64,000 bases of DNA from an uncultured Candidatus Poseidoniales archaeon (GTDB lineage Archaea; Thermoplasmatota; Poseidoniia; Poseidoniales; Thalassarchaeaceae), in NCBI GenBank assembly GCA_902560445.1, contig CACELO010000001.1, positions 106,968 through 170,967 on the forward strand. Direction: 5' to 3'. Shown piece by piece: positions 17,902-27,490 of this stretch. Position 1 is the first letter of the stretch. Every line of letters starts with the position of its first letter. Under the pieces are notes generated by a model. The model had not been told where the DNA came from. It was given only the letters and a program-made list of their open reading frames with translations, and did not search any database. Both the position numbers and the translations under genes were made by a program.

Positions 17902-20097
17902 GTGAATGAACAAAAGCCTCCTACTAAAATCGGAACTTATACCTTGATTGGTATACTTTTAATCAGTGTTATAGGAACAGTATCGGTACAAACTTCTGCT
18001 GAGGAAAATATCTTCCAAAATAGCACATACATTACTCAATTTGGACCGGGATTTGCTGAAACTGAAATAGCCTCATCATCAGATAATTTAGACTCACCTA
18101 GGGATTTGGAATTTCATCCAAATCCTTCTAGAGAGAACGAATTATGGGTTGTTAATCGGGCTACTGATAGTGTAACGATAATTCACCATGCGGGGCATTC
18201 TAATCAGATTACTGAACACAGACAAGATTCCTATGGTAATCATTTCATGGAAGAGGTAAGCGCGATTGCATTTGGAGAATATCATGAAGAATTTGATTAT
18301 CAATTCGGGACGGCTCAAGAATCAAGAAACACCTACAATGGTCAGAGCAATCCAAATGATTTCATGGGACCTGCATTATGGCCATCCTCGCTCAGTCACT
18401 TTGCTGAAGAACACCAAGAACCCGGTGGTTTGCTTGGAAGTCATATCGATATGCTGCATGAAAGTCCTCAAGGTATGGGAATAGCACATGACTCAGAAAA
18501 TGCTTATTGGTATAATGATGGTTTTCATGGTGAACTAGTGTACTATGACTTTCAGGAAGACCATGATACAGGACAAGATGACCATTCCGATGGTATTGTA
18601 ACAAGATATATTGAAATCTCTCTCACTAGAACTCCAAACGTCCCCGGTCACTTAGACTTGAATAAAGAAAACGGGATTCTCTACATTGCAGATACCGGGG
18701 GTCAGCGGATTCTCTGGGTTAACACCACAGATCCTAACGTTACTATCAGTGACATCAGGGGAGCTGAAAGTCAAATGGAACCCCTACACGAATATAACGA
18801 GGCAACAGGAGTTGAATGGGGGGTTTTGGCTTCTGGGCTTTCATCTCCATCTGGAATAAAATATCATGAAGGAGTTTTATTCGTCTCACAAAATGGTAAT
18901 GGGAAAATAACAGGGTTTAATCTTCAAGAAGATGGCAAAAACTTTTCCAAATCAAGAACAGTAGATACAAATGCCGCTTCAATTATGGGACTAGAAATAG
19001 GTCCACAAGGAAAACTCTGGTATGTCGATTCACAAAGAAATTTAGTAATCAGATTGGACCCATATCAAGATACAGATTTCGATGAAGTTAGAGACGAAAT
19101 TGATGTATATCCAACCAACAGTCTACTTTGGTCCGATCTAGATGGTGATGGTTTTGCAGACCAAGTCGGTACTAATCTCAGTGATGATTGCCCGGAGAAT
19201 TCTGGCACTTCAACACTTGGATTGCGTGGTTGTTTAGACTCTGATACTGACAGTTGGGCGGACTTAATTGATCATTTTCCTGTCGATGGAACACAATGGC
19301 TAGATTCTGATGGAGATGGTTATGGGGACAACCCTATCGGAAACGATCCTGATAGTTGCCCATCTGAAGAGGGATATTCTTATTCGGACAGAATGGGTTG
19401 TTCTGATGCAGATGAAGATGGTTATTCTGATCCAACCTCTCAATGGACCCTTAATGATGGAGCAGATGCATTCCCGACCCAAGATACTCAGTGGAAAGAC
19501 TCTGATTTGGATGGCTATGGGGATAACCCTCAACCCGCATATAACGCCGATAGCTGCCCTACAATTTTTGGTTCAAGTACAGAAGACCAATTTGGTTGTC
19601 TAGATAGTGATAGTGATGGTTGGTCTAACTATGGTGATGCATTCCAAGATGACCCAACTCAATGGTCAGATGTCGATTCTGATGGATACGGCGATAACCC
19701 TCAGCCTGCAAAAACACCCGATGATTGTCCAAGAACGTGGGGTAATTCTACCATTACATTCCTCGGATGTCCGGATTTGGATGGTGACGGTTGGCCAGAT
19801 ATGTTAGATTCAAACCCTGACAATAATCTCCTATGGTCTGATTCTGATGGTGATAGTTTTGCAGACCAAACAGGGACTGAATTATCAGATGATTGCCCTG
19901 AAATTTACGGTATTTCGATTAATGATAAACTTGGTTGTATTGATACAGATGGGGATGGTTGGTCAGATGAAGGAGATTATTATCCAAATGATTCTAGCAG
20001 ATATAAGCAGTCTTATCTTCCATTTTTCTTAGGTCTAATAGTCATTATCTTGGCAGCTGCTGGTGTTACTTTTTACCTTGTGAAAAGAAAAGAATGA
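17902..20097 (+). CDS. Surface protein: beta-propeller-like domain, calcium-type repeats, C-terminal membrane anchor
   Basis: An N-terminal hydrophobic segment (residues 11-31) is followed by about 350 residues with NHL/SMP-30-like propeller features (WVVNRATDSVTIIHH, ILYIADTGGQRILWVNTT). Five Asp-rich thrombospondin type 3-like repeats then occupy residues about 400-700. The protein ends with a single membrane helix and basic tail (LVKRKE). It is probably exported and held at the cell surface, with the repeats binding calcium. The start is GTG at 17902. A TATA-like CCATATAG lies about 25 bases upstream, which suggests a leaderless transcript. Confidence 0.75.
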   Translation: MNEQKPPTKIGTYTLIGILLISVIGTVSVQTSAEENIFQNSTYITQFGPGFAETEIASSSDNLDSPRDLEFHPNPSRENELWVVNRATDSVTIIHHAGHSNQITEHRQDSYGNHFMEEVSAIAFGEYHEEFDYQFGTAQESRNTYNGQSNPNDFMGPALWPSSLSHFAEEHQEPGGLLGSHIDMLHESPQGMGIAHDSENAYWYNDGFHGELVYYDFQEDHDTGQDDHSDGIVTRYIEISLTRTPNVPGHLDLNKENGILYIADTGGQRILWVNTTDPNVTISDIRGAESQMEPLHEYNEATGVEWGVLASGLSSPSGIKYHEGVLFVSQNGNGKITGFNLQEDGKNFSKSRTVDTNAASIMGLEIGPQGKLWYVDSQRNLVIRLDPYQDTDFDEVRDEIDVYPTNSLLWSDLDGDGFADQVGTNLSDDCPENSGTSTLGLRGCLDSDTDSWADLIDHFPVDGTQWLDSDGDGYGDNPIGNDPDSCPSEEGYSYSDRMGCSDADEDGYSDPTSQWTLNDGADAFPTQDTQWKDSDLDGYGDNPQPAYNADSCPTIFGSSTEDQFGCLDSDSDGWSNYGDAFQDDPTQWSDVDSDGYGDNPQPAKTPDDCPRTWGNSTITFLGCPDLDGDGWPDMLDSNPDNNLLWSDSDGDSFADQTGTELSDDCPEIYGISINDKLGCIDTDGDGWSDEGDYYPNDSSRYKQSYLPFFLGLIVIILAAAGVTFYLVKRKE
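19110..19995 (+). repeat. Five thrombospondin type 3-like Asp-rich repeats
   Basis: The coding sequence contains five units of about 60 codons. Each has the order W-x-DSDGDGYGDN, DSCP, G-x-S, GC-x-D-x-DGW-x-D. The units diverge at DNA level, so this is an old protein repeat and not a recent tandem duplication. The Asp spacing matches calcium-coordinating TSP3 loops. Confidence 0.8.
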
Positions 20098-20104
20098 TTT
20101 TTTT
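20098..20104 (+). terminator. Oligo-T terminator candidate
   Basis: Seven Ts begin directly after the TGA stop of the surface-protein gene, before the convergent parA stop. Archaeal transcription commonly ends at such T runs without a hairpin. Confidence 0.4.
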
Positions 20105-20109
20105 GAGAG

Positions 20110-21018
20110 TCAACGGGATTCGTGAATTCGATCGATACGTTTGCTTACCTCTTTGGCTAACTCCCAGTAAGCAGTACTTCCTGGGTTCGACCTGTTCGGC
20201 TTCTGACCGATAACAATGGGTGCTCCATCTAAAGGGGATTCTGCTATTGCTACAAGTCGTGGGATTTCAGTCTCAAATAATCTATCTCCGAAATGTTTGC
20301 GAGCCTGATCTGAAACAGTTCCTGACAATTTACTCCTCTGAACCATCGTCAGTGTAATTCCGAATAATCTTAGATTAGGATTCACAGCCTTTTGTACATC
20401 GCTTACAGTATTCATCAATTGACTCATATTTTCTAAAGCATAGAATTCGGCCTGCACCGGAATTAATACCCAATTTGAAGCCACTAATGCGTTTACAGTT
20501 AGCAATCCTAGTGAGGCGGGGGTGTCAATGATTACTACATCAAAATGACCTACTGCGCCCTGAATTGCTCTCTGTAAACGATTTTCTCGACCGATTCTCG
20601 TTGCTAAATCAATCTCAATTCCAGCCAAATCTAAATCCGCAGGAAGTAACCAGAGATTGTCTATTTCCAATCTCTTCGGAGGACCTCTTTTTCGTTCTGG
20701 ATTTTGTCTTACAAATGCTTCCTTCATCGACGTTGTAAGTTTCTTTGGTCCGATGATACATTCCTCTATTTTGACTTCAGGGCCGTCGATTCCTGCCTTG
20801 AATAACTCATTCATCGTCGCTCCTAGTGATTTCTTATCCACACCAAAAGTGGTGGCGATGTTGCCCTTTGGATCAAGATCAATCATCAGAATTTTGTGGG
20901 ATTTAATTCCGTATTCCTGGTTACCCATAGCTAGGGCAGCACCTAGGTTGACTGCGGTTGTAGTCTTACCACAACCTCCTTTGTGATTGATAACTGCAAT
21001 CACCACCGGCCTAGCCAT
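20110..21018 (-). CDS. ParA/Soj-family ATPase
   Basis: The 302-residue protein starts with the deviant Walker A motif NHKGGCGKTTTAVN. It has the second switch (LMIDLDPKGN) and a Walker B-like region (VVIIDTPASLGLLT). ParA proteins partition chromosomes or position large complexes by ATP-dependent nucleoid binding. There is no ParB next to it, so its cargo is unknown. It is the last gene of a minus-strand run after the YczE-like gene (26 bp). Confidence 0.88.
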   Translation of the reverse strand: MARPVVIAVINHKGGCGKTTTAVNLGAALAMGNQEYGIKSHKILMIDLDPKGNIATTFGVDKKSLGATMNELFKAGIDGPEVKIEECIIGPKKLTTSMKEAFVRQNPERKRGPPKRLEIDNLWLLPADLDLAGIEIDLATRIGRENRLQRAIQGAVGHFDVVIIDTPASLGLLTVNALVASNWVLIPVQAEFYALENMSQLMNTVSDVQKAVNPNLRLFGITLTMVQRSKLSGTVSDQARKHFGDRLFETEIPRLVAIAESPLDGAPIVIGQKPNRSNPGSTAYWELAKEVSKRIDRIHESR

Positions 21019-21044
21019 AAGGCTCGGCTTGGCCCTTCGGCCTA

Positions 21045-21719
21045 TCAGTCATCGCTTGGCTTGCCGAGCCTTCCTGCCAAATTTAGACAAATTGCGACAC
21101 ACGGGCCAATAAGAATCGCGAATAAAATAGTACCAATACCGAACTTTCCTCCTAAAATCCAACCAATCGCTATAACAAAAATTTCTATGCCACTTCGGAC
21201 TCTTCCTATAGGAATACCAGTCACTTTCGTCAGCCCAGTCATTGTACCATCTCTTGGACCGGGTCCAAGATTTGCGGTTAGGTATAGACCGCTTCCAATG
21301 GCGACTAAAATTATGCCTGTAATAACTTGAAGTATTTGCATAGCAAAAATCTGTGCAGTAGGTAAAATTGGTAGCACAATCTCGATTGTAGCAGCGATTA
21401 AAATAGCATTCAATATAGTTCCAATTCCCGGTTTTTCTTTCAAAGGAATCCAAATTAACAATACTAAAAAACTAACCAAGAATGTTGCCTTTCCTATCGA
21501 CAAACCTAGATTTTTTGCAATGCCTTCTGCTAAAACAGTCCATGGAGTATTTCCTAGTCTGGCAGAGATGAGAACTGCATCCCCTACTCCAAAAATTATC
21601 AGACCAATGATTAGTAAAATAGTCGTAGAAATACGTGGCTTTAGCGTCCACGGATCCTCAGCACTCCACCAAGTAGTTGGAACATTCTTCGCAGGGCGAA
21701 GAAACTTCAACGCTCGCAT
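21045..21719 (-). CDS. YczE/YitT-like integral membrane protein
   Basis: The 224 residues contain about five to six membrane helices and the repeated signature GVGDAVLISARLGNTPWTV / GLYLTANLGPGPRDG, as in the YczE (DUF161-like) family. The function of the family is not established. It sits between moxR and parA on the same strand, but nothing ties it to either. Confidence 0.75.
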   Translation of the reverse strand: MRALKFLRPAKNVPTTWWSAEDPWTLKPRISTTILLIIGLIIFGVGDAVLISARLGNTPWTVLAEGIAKNLGLSIGKATFLVSFLVLLIWIPLKEKPGIGTILNAILIAATIEIVLPILPTAQIFAMQILQVITGIILVAIGSGLYLTANLGPGPRDGTMTGLTKVTGIPIGRVRSGIEIFVIAIGWILGGKFGIGTILFAILIGPCVAICLNLAGRLGKPSDD

Positions 21720-21770
21720 CTAACAATGCGAAGGCTCAGGAGTTCATAATCACAGGCGGCGATTAACCGA

Positions 21771-22754
21771 TTACTGGATTACAGGAACTGGTACTTCTGA
21801 GAGAATTTTCCTCATGATGTGCTGTCCAGTTACACCACGAATCTTCGATTCGGGCTTGAGAACGATTCTGTGACTAACTACTTGCAGTGCAACAGCCTTG
21901 ATATCGTCAGGAATAACATAGTCTCGGCCGTCGATTGCAGCACTGGCGCGAGCCGTCTTGAATAGAGATTGACTAGCACGCGGTGAAGCGCCAGTAATCA
22001 CGCGGTGATCCTCACGAGTACGGTGGACCAATTCTACGATGTAGGAAAGGATTGCAGTATCGACATGAACTGTCTCAAGGGCCTTTTGCATTGCTACGAC
22101 CTTCTTTGGAGATGTGATTGGTTCAATGTCATAGTCGTCTTTTCCTCGAAGCTTCCTACGCTGGAGAATCGATTTCTCTTCTTGACGGTCTGGGTAACCC
22201 ATTGACATCTTCATCATGAATCGGTCCATTTGCGCCTCAGGTAGCGGATATGTTCCTTCTTGCTCAATTGGGTTTTGTGTAGCCATTGTAATGAAGGGTG
22301 CGGGTAATTTGTGTGTAATACCCTCGATGGTAACCTGCTTTTCTTCCATAGCCTCTAGCAGAGCAGCCTGAGTCTTTGGAGGAGCACGGTTAATTTCGTC
22401 AGCGAGTAGAACATTGGTGAATAGTGGACCGGGGCGAAGTTTGAACTCTCCAGCCTGTTGGTCATACATGTATGTCCCCATGATATCTGCGGGTAGCAAA
22501 TCTGGAGTAAACTGAACACGCTTGAACTTACATCCAAGTGATGTTGCAAACGTGTTTGCCATCAGAGTCTTTGCAAGACCCGGATAATCTTCGATTAGCA
22601 TATTTGCATTTGAAAGAATTCCAATGGCCACTCTTCGCAAATTTTCTTGCTTTCCAATGATAACTTTCGCCACTTCTCCCATCAGACCATTGGAGATCTG
22701 AGATACGGTTTGGATAAGTTCTCGGGACTTAGGATCACTTGCAGCCATTGTCAT
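21771..22754 (-). CDS. moxR: MoxR-family AAA+ ATPase
   Basis: The 327-residue protein has a Walker A region DYPGLAKTLMAN, Walker B LLADEINRAPPKTQAALLEAMEE, a sensor region TQNPIEQEGTYPLPEAQ and the MoxR lid domain. MoxR ATPases act as chaperones for metal-cofactor or surface complexes, usually with DUF58/VWA partner genes, none of which is adjacent here. The start is the ATG at 22754, six bases after a GAGGTG core; the GTG in that core is itself in frame and is a likely wrong start. Confidence 0.9.
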   Translation of the reverse strand: MTMAASDPKSRELIQTVSQISNGLMGEVAKVIIGKQENLRRVAIGILSNANMLIEDYPGLAKTLMANTFATSLGCKFKRVQFTPDLLPADIMGTYMYDQQAGEFKLRPGPLFTNVLLADEINRAPPKTQAALLEAMEEKQVTIEGITHKLPAPFITMATQNPIEQEGTYPLPEAQMDRFMMKMSMGYPDRQEEKSILQRRKLRGKDDYDIEPITSPKKVVAMQKALETVHVDTAILSYIVELVHRTREDHRVITGASPRASQSLFKTARASAAIDGRDYVIPDDIKAVALQVVSHRIVLKPESKIRGVTGQHIMRKILSEVPVPVIQ

Positions 22755-22836
22755 CAGAGACACCTCAATAACTACCCTGCCGGATTTTAGATACTAAAGC
22801 GTTGGGTGTCTATGAACGCCTGGTGATTCAAAGGCT

Positions 22837-24615
22837 CTAGCGACCCCAGAAATGCGAATCCTTGCGGTGTATCGAGGTTAATTCCTCTAGCACTTCTAAT
22901 TCTACACCTGATAAGCCCATCTTTCTTAGCTTCTTTGCGTGAGATTCAGGGATATCAACCAATAGTACATCTTCCTCTTCGATTTGCCTCCCTACGGTAA
23001 CTCCATCTATAGCAACGGCGACCTCCGCACCCTGCCTTGCTTCCTTCAGAGAATCTTGACCAGAACGGATGGATTTGATTTGTCCAACTCGCTCACCATT
23101 CTTCAGTAAGCGCTGACCAACGTGGATTCTTCCAGCCAACACTCTCACTCCAACTACCGCAGGTTTTGAGACACGGAAAGTATGGTCCGGAAGTAAAAGA
23201 ATCCGGCCTGGATATACGACTTGTTCACGACTAGCCTCTTCTAGTTCGCGAGTTCGCTTTTCTACCCATTCTTCTCGCTCTTCGAGAATGTGATAAATGA
23301 TGTCCGATCCAAGAAATTTGACGTCATTTTCTGAGTTTTCGATATCTTCATCTGCATCCGGTAGAATTTCTGTTGCGAAGGCTAGGATGATTCTGTGAAG
23401 CGGGTCAGCCGAGTTCTCTGCGGTTCTAACATCTCGACGATTCACCTTACCAATGCTTGCATGTCGAATCGGAACCTCGACCGCTCGAAGTTCCTTGGCT
23501 AGAGCCTCTAATCCGCCAACGGTATCGGCCTTGATGGTCACGCCTTCCTCGTCCAATTCGACTGAAAGGTTGGCTTCTGCATCGGCAAGCGCTAGCGCTT
23601 CTTCGCGCTCATTGTCGTTTGATACGACCCTAAGGGTAGTTCCTGCGAGAACGCCATCCAAACTAGGAGCTGAGATTTTCAGACCAGAAGCAGCATGTGC
23701 TGCTTCGGTATCGTCCCAGCGATTACCTGCGTCTCGCATTTCCGACATACCACGTGGTGCAAACATTCCACGTACATGTGTAGAGATTCCACCTTCGTCG
23801 GTAACCAGAACAATCTCGTCTCCCTTTTTCACTGAGCCACGATATAGGATTACATCCAGTGTCTTTCCAAGACCTCTCTCTTCTTTCATTTCTAGAACGG
23901 TACCTTCACCAGCACCTTCGATGTCGGTTAATTTGTCTTCCAAATACCTCTCGGCAAGACCGATTACAACAGCTAATAGATCTTGGACACCTTCACCTTC
24001 ACGGGCCGAAATTGGAACAAGAGCAATTTCCTGTGTAAAATCCTGAACTTTTGAGTACATTTCTATGTTGAATCCATGTTCCGCAAACTTACCTACCAAG
24101 TCCCAGTATTTCTGCTCAAACAAGCCTTGAGCATCCTTAGTTTGGTCTCGAACTGCATCGGCCATTGAGCGTCCGTGAACCGAATTCCAGCCATGGATTC
24201 GGTCGACTTTGTTTGCTGCGATTACGAAAGGTGTCTTTGCTTGTTTTAAGATTCGTATCGATTCAATAGTTTGTGGCCGAACACCTTCCATCACATCGAC
24301 CATCAAGATTGCGATATCTGCTAGCGAACCACCACGTGAGCGGAGTGTGGAGAATGAGTGGTGGCCAGGTGTATCGATGAAAAGTAAGCCAGGGGAATCG
24401 AATGACTTACCTCCAAGAAGAGGGGCACATAATTCGTTTAGTAGGTCTGCTGGAACTTCTGTCGCACCAATATGTTGAGTGATTCCACCGGCCTCACGAT
24501 CCATCACGCTGGCTTGTCGGCCGGAACCTAATCCGCGAATGTGGTCTAGAAGCGAGGTTTTACCGTGATCTACGTGTCCTAAAACAGAGACTATTGGTTG
24601 ACGGCGTCCGGACAT
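22837..24615 (-). CDS. infB: Translation initiation factor aIF5B
   Basis: This is a 592-residue GTPase for subunit joining. It has GHVDHGKTSLLDHIR (G1), AGGITQHIGATEVP (switch I), DTPGHHSF (G3) and NKVDRI (G4), then the beta-barrel, alpha/beta and C-terminal barrel domains typical of archaeal/eukaryotic IF5B. No intein is present. The start is the ATG at 24615, six bases after GAGGTG; a GTG within that core is in frame nine bases earlier. It follows ndk as in many archaea. Confidence 0.96.
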   Translation of the reverse strand: MSGRRQPIVSVLGHVDHGKTSLLDHIRGLGSGRQASVMDREAGGITQHIGATEVPADLLNELCAPLLGGKSFDSPGLLFIDTPGHHSFSTLRSRGGSLADIAILMVDVMEGVRPQTIESIRILKQAKTPFVIAANKVDRIHGWNSVHGRSMADAVRDQTKDAQGLFEQKYWDLVGKFAEHGFNIEMYSKVQDFTQEIALVPISAREGEGVQDLLAVVIGLAERYLEDKLTDIEGAGEGTVLEMKEERGLGKTLDVILYRGSVKKGDEIVLVTDEGGISTHVRGMFAPRGMSEMRDAGNRWDDTEAAHAASGLKISAPSLDGVLAGTTLRVVSNDNEREEALALADAEANLSVELDEEGVTIKADTVGGLEALAKELRAVEVPIRHASIGKVNRRDVRTAENSADPLHRIILAFATEILPDADEDIENSENDVKFLGSDIIYHILEEREEWVEKRTRELEEASREQVVYPGRILLLPDHTFRVSKPAVVGVRVLAGRIHVGQRLLKNGERVGQIKSIRSGQDSLKEARQGAEVAVAIDGVTVGRQIEEEDVLLVDIPESHAKKLRKMGLSGVELEVLEELTSIHRKDSHFWGR

Positions 24616-24655
24616 TTCAAACACCTCATGCTCAATCCTCAGTCAAGTCGTAGTC

Positions 24656-25108
24656 TCACTCGTAAATTTGGCTCTCTGCATCTCGAGTCCACTCGATGGT
24701 ACCATCTGGGAACCATAGCCCCAATTCGAATGCAGCGGTATCTTCACCATCTGAACCGTGGATTATGTTGTGACCAATGTCCATTGCGAAATCTCCGCGA
24801 ATGGTACCTGGAGTTGCCTCGCGTCCATTAGTTGGCCCGATGATGTTTCTAGCCACCGAAATAGCGTCAACACCGGTCCAAGCCATAGCGACTACCGGAC
24901 CGGATGTGATAAATTCAATCAAACCGGAGTAAAATGGGCGCTCGGAGTGAACTGCATAATGGCTCTCAGCAAGTTCCAAAGAAGGGGTTAGTTGGCGTAG
25001 ACCAACAAGCCGCAGTCCCTTGTTTTCGAAGCGCTGGATGATATTTCCAACTAGGCCTCTTTGTACTCCATCAGGCTTTACCATTACAAACGTCGTCTGT
25101 ATTCCCAT
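24656..25108 (-). CDS. ndk: Nucleoside diphosphate kinase
   Basis: At 150 residues it is standard NDK length. It has the N-terminal [16 protein letters not shown] and the active-site His in GHNIIHGSD, which is phosphorylated as it moves phosphate between nucleoside tri- and diphosphates. An in-frame start ten codons earlier gives a basic extension not seen in the family, so the ATG at 25108 behind GGAGAGGAGGG is chosen. It lies just before infB. In many archaea it also follows rpl7ae-rps28e-rpl24e; here the hydrolase and csp genes intervene. Confidence 0.96.
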   Translation of the reverse strand: MGIQTTFVMVKPDGVQRGLVGNIIQRFENKGLRLVGLRQLTPSLELAESHYAVHSERPFYSGLIEFITSGPVVAMAWTGVDAISVARNIIGPTNGREATPGTIRGDFAMDIGHNIIHGSDGEDTAAFELGLWFPDGTIEWTRDAESQIYE

Positions 25109-25193
25109 GGTGCGGGCGACCCTCCTCTCCTTTTTCAATCAAACTCGTTTGGAAAATTTAGACAGTGGATAGACTAACTCAAGAGGGGTTTAC

Positions 25194-27233
25194 TTGTCGC
25201 ATGCTCAGATGGGTGAGGAATGCTGTGACCACGATCATGGCCCAGAGGGCCATGTGCACGCGGGCCAGGAGGCAGTAAAATCTCATGTTCTTGAAGCGGA
25301 ATTAGTCCTTGAAGACGACTTTCCCGATATTCCTTCTAGTGAGATTCCCCCCGTCGGAGAGATTATCGGGGAATTGCTAGATTCAGCAGGAATCGACAAG
25401 CGGGGCTTAGCACTCGCCGCTGGTGCATTGGCAGTTGTTGGGATTCTATTAGCTGTCATAGTTCAATCAGTAATTTTCGATGAAATTGTTGACGAAGTTA
25501 AGCAAGAACTAGGAATTTATGAGAGAGTACCGGTCTGGGAAAGAAGCGAGTGGCCATACATCACAGACCAACCATATTCCTTTGTCATGGAGTTTGGCCC
25601 ATACACTCTGAAGGAGACCGATAATGATTGGAACTCCAGCCATCACTTTGTTGAATTCGATCTACCTCTCTCAGAAGGAGGTGCTGCTCCGAACGGTAAA
25701 GTCAGCCTCGGACTTTGGCTTCCGGATGTTCCGGAAGGGGTCAAAGTACCTGTAATCGCAGAATTCGGTCCATATTTTGATGAGACCTCAGTTCAAACAG
25801 GACCGGTAGAACAGCCTGGAACATGGCTTGGTAGCATGATTATTGATCAGATCTTACCTCATGGATACGCTTTCGCTCAAGTTTCTGTGATGGGTACAGG
25901 CCGTTCAAATCACTGTATGGATTTGATGGGTAATGCCGAGCAATTAGGAGTTGACGCAGCGGTTACGTGGCTTGGCACTCAGGACTGGTCGAATGGTCGC
26001 GTCGCCATGATTGGAAAGTCATACGATGGCTCAACTCCTTGGCAAGCTGCAACATTCGGTAATGAGCACCTTGCTACAATTGTTCCAATCTCGGGGCTCA
26101 TTGGTGTTATGGAGTTGATGTGGAAGAATGGTTCCTCTGAAGCCCGAGCCCCAATCATGCACAATGGAGTATATGGGTCGTATGGAATCGATGGAGATAC
26201 AGAAGATATTGGTAATATGTGTCCCGATTACATCATCGGTCCGGGAACCGGTGTGGCTGCTTGGATGTGGGGTGGTGAAGCAGCGGGAACCTATTGGAAG
26301 GAACGATATTTCCTAGACCGAGTTTTAGCTAATTACGAAGGTTCAGTCTACCTAATCCAAGGGATGCATGACTGGAATGTCGACCCACATATGGCGGTTC
26401 CAGTAATCAATCAACTCAAAGATGTGGGAATCGAAGCTAAAGGCTTGTTTGGACAATGGGATCATGATTATCCCGACCGACCCGATTACCACTTCGATAG
26501 GTCGGGAGAAGGCCGAGGTCGCGAGGGATACCCTCAGATGACTCGCTTCGATTGGATGCAAGATCTACTCGAGTGGTTCGATTACTATCTTCTAGACAAG
26601 GGAGAGAAACCAGGTCTATGGATTGAAATTCAAACTAACCAGGGGCAGTGGCGTCTAGAGGACAGATATCCTCCAGAAGGAATGACAACCCTTGCCCTTG
26701 ACTTAGGCGGTGGTCTGATGAATGTAGCAGGCACCACTACAATTCTACCAAACGGTGCAACTGGCCCTGTTTATGAGACCGAACCGTTGGAAGAAGACAT
26801 CTGGATTGCTGGGCTCCCAAGACTACACATCGATGTAACTACGGCAACTGTTGGAGGGCAGATTTACGCATTACTAGAAGACTGTAACGAGAATGGCTCA
26901 TGTATCCACATTGGTCATGCAATCATGGACCTGCGCTATCACGAGGGTGGTACGGATGAGCAAACATGGTTGCCCATAATTGAGACGATTAACGCCAAGA
27001 TGGAATTCTTCACATTGGATGCTCAAGTATCTGCTGGCCACACGATTAAACTCAGTCTAGCCAGCACCGGAGAGGATTATCTTCCGGCGTCTACTAGTTC
27101 AGTTGTAACCATTCAAGAGGGAGCTGGCTCGAATCTTCTGCTAGATTTAATCGATCCTAGTGAGAAAATTCTCTTTGACCCACCAAAGTGTACACACACT
27201 GCATGTATTGATTGGACAAACCAAACAATGTGA
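25194..27233 (+). CDS. Membrane-tethered S15/CocE-type alpha/beta hydrolase
   Basis: This 679-residue protein has one membrane helix at residues about 74-96 and the catalytic part after it, probably outside the cell. The alpha/beta fold nucleophile is in MIGKSYDGSTPW. An acid candidate is in QGMHDWNVD and the His in FGQWDHDYPD, in the order of the X-Pro dipeptidyl-peptidase (S15)/CocE family. The C-terminal ~170 residues form the jelly-roll domain of that family. The substrate may be a proline peptide or an ester. The first 30 residues are unusual: CCDHDHG and HVHAG make a His/Cys-rich, possibly metal-binding tail. It probably starts with TTG at 25194 behind GAGGGG. Confidence 0.82.
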   Translation: MSHAQMGEECCDHDHGPEGHVHAGQEAVKSHVLEAELVLEDDFPDIPSSEIPPVGEIIGELLDSAGIDKRGLALAAGALAVVGILLAVIVQSVIFDEIVDEVKQELGIYERVPVWERSEWPYITDQPYSFVMEFGPYTLKETDNDWNSSHHFVEFDLPLSEGGAAPNGKVSLGLWLPDVPEGVKVPVIAEFGPYFDETSVQTGPVEQPGTWLGSMIIDQILPHGYAFAQVSVMGTGRSNHCMDLMGNAEQLGVDAAVTWLGTQDWSNGRVAMIGKSYDGSTPWQAATFGNEHLATIVPISGLIGVMELMWKNGSSEARAPIMHNGVYGSYGIDGDTEDIGNMCPDYIIGPGTGVAAWMWGGEAAGTYWKERYFLDRVLANYEGSVYLIQGMHDWNVDPHMAVPVINQLKDVGIEAKGLFGQWDHDYPDRPDYHFDRSGEGRGREGYPQMTRFDWMQDLLEWFDYYLLDKGEKPGLWIEIQTNQGQWRLEDRYPPEGMTTLALDLGGGLMNVAGTTTILPNGATGPVYETEPLEEDIWIAGLPRLHIDVTTATVGGQIYALLEDCNENGSCIHIGHAIMDLRYHEGGTDEQTWLPIIETINAKMEFFTLDAQVSAGHTIKLSLASTGEDYLPASTSSVVTIQEGAGSNLLLDLIDPSEKILFDPPKCTHTACIDWTNQTM

Positions 27234-27236
27234 AAA

Positions 27237-27425
27237 TCAAGCGACTTTCTTCACGTTGACGGCGTTAGGTCCTTTAGGCCCTTCACCAACCTCATATTCG
27301 ACAGTATCACCGTCATTGATTTCTCCTTCCACCTGACTTTTGTGGACAAAGAGGTCCTCTCCATCTTCTTGTTCTATGAATCCATAACCCTTCATTGCGT
27401 TGAACCACTTCACTGTGCCTTCCAT
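27237..27425 (-). CDS. csp: Cold-shock domain protein
   Basis: The 62-residue single CSD has RNP1 (KGYGFIE) and RNP2 (DLFVH), so it is expected to bind single-stranded RNA/DNA as an RNA chaperone. The gene converges with the hydrolase, with three bases between the stop codons, and lies downstream of rpl24e on the same strand after a 65-bp gap. CSD proteins are bacterial in origin but occur in several mesophilic archaea. Confidence 0.93.
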   Translation of the reverse strand: MEGTVKWFNAMKGYGFIEQEDGEDLFVHKSQVEGEINDGDTVEYEVGEGPKGPNAVNVKKVA

Positions 27426-27490
27426 ATTCGGGGGCGGAAAATCATACTACTTGATGTAGGCGGGTAAGAATTCTACTTCAGGGTTAGTAT

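Noticed and set aside
23453-24046. 197-codon plus-strand frame
   Set aside because: Lies entirely inside infB, which has full family conservation on the other strand.
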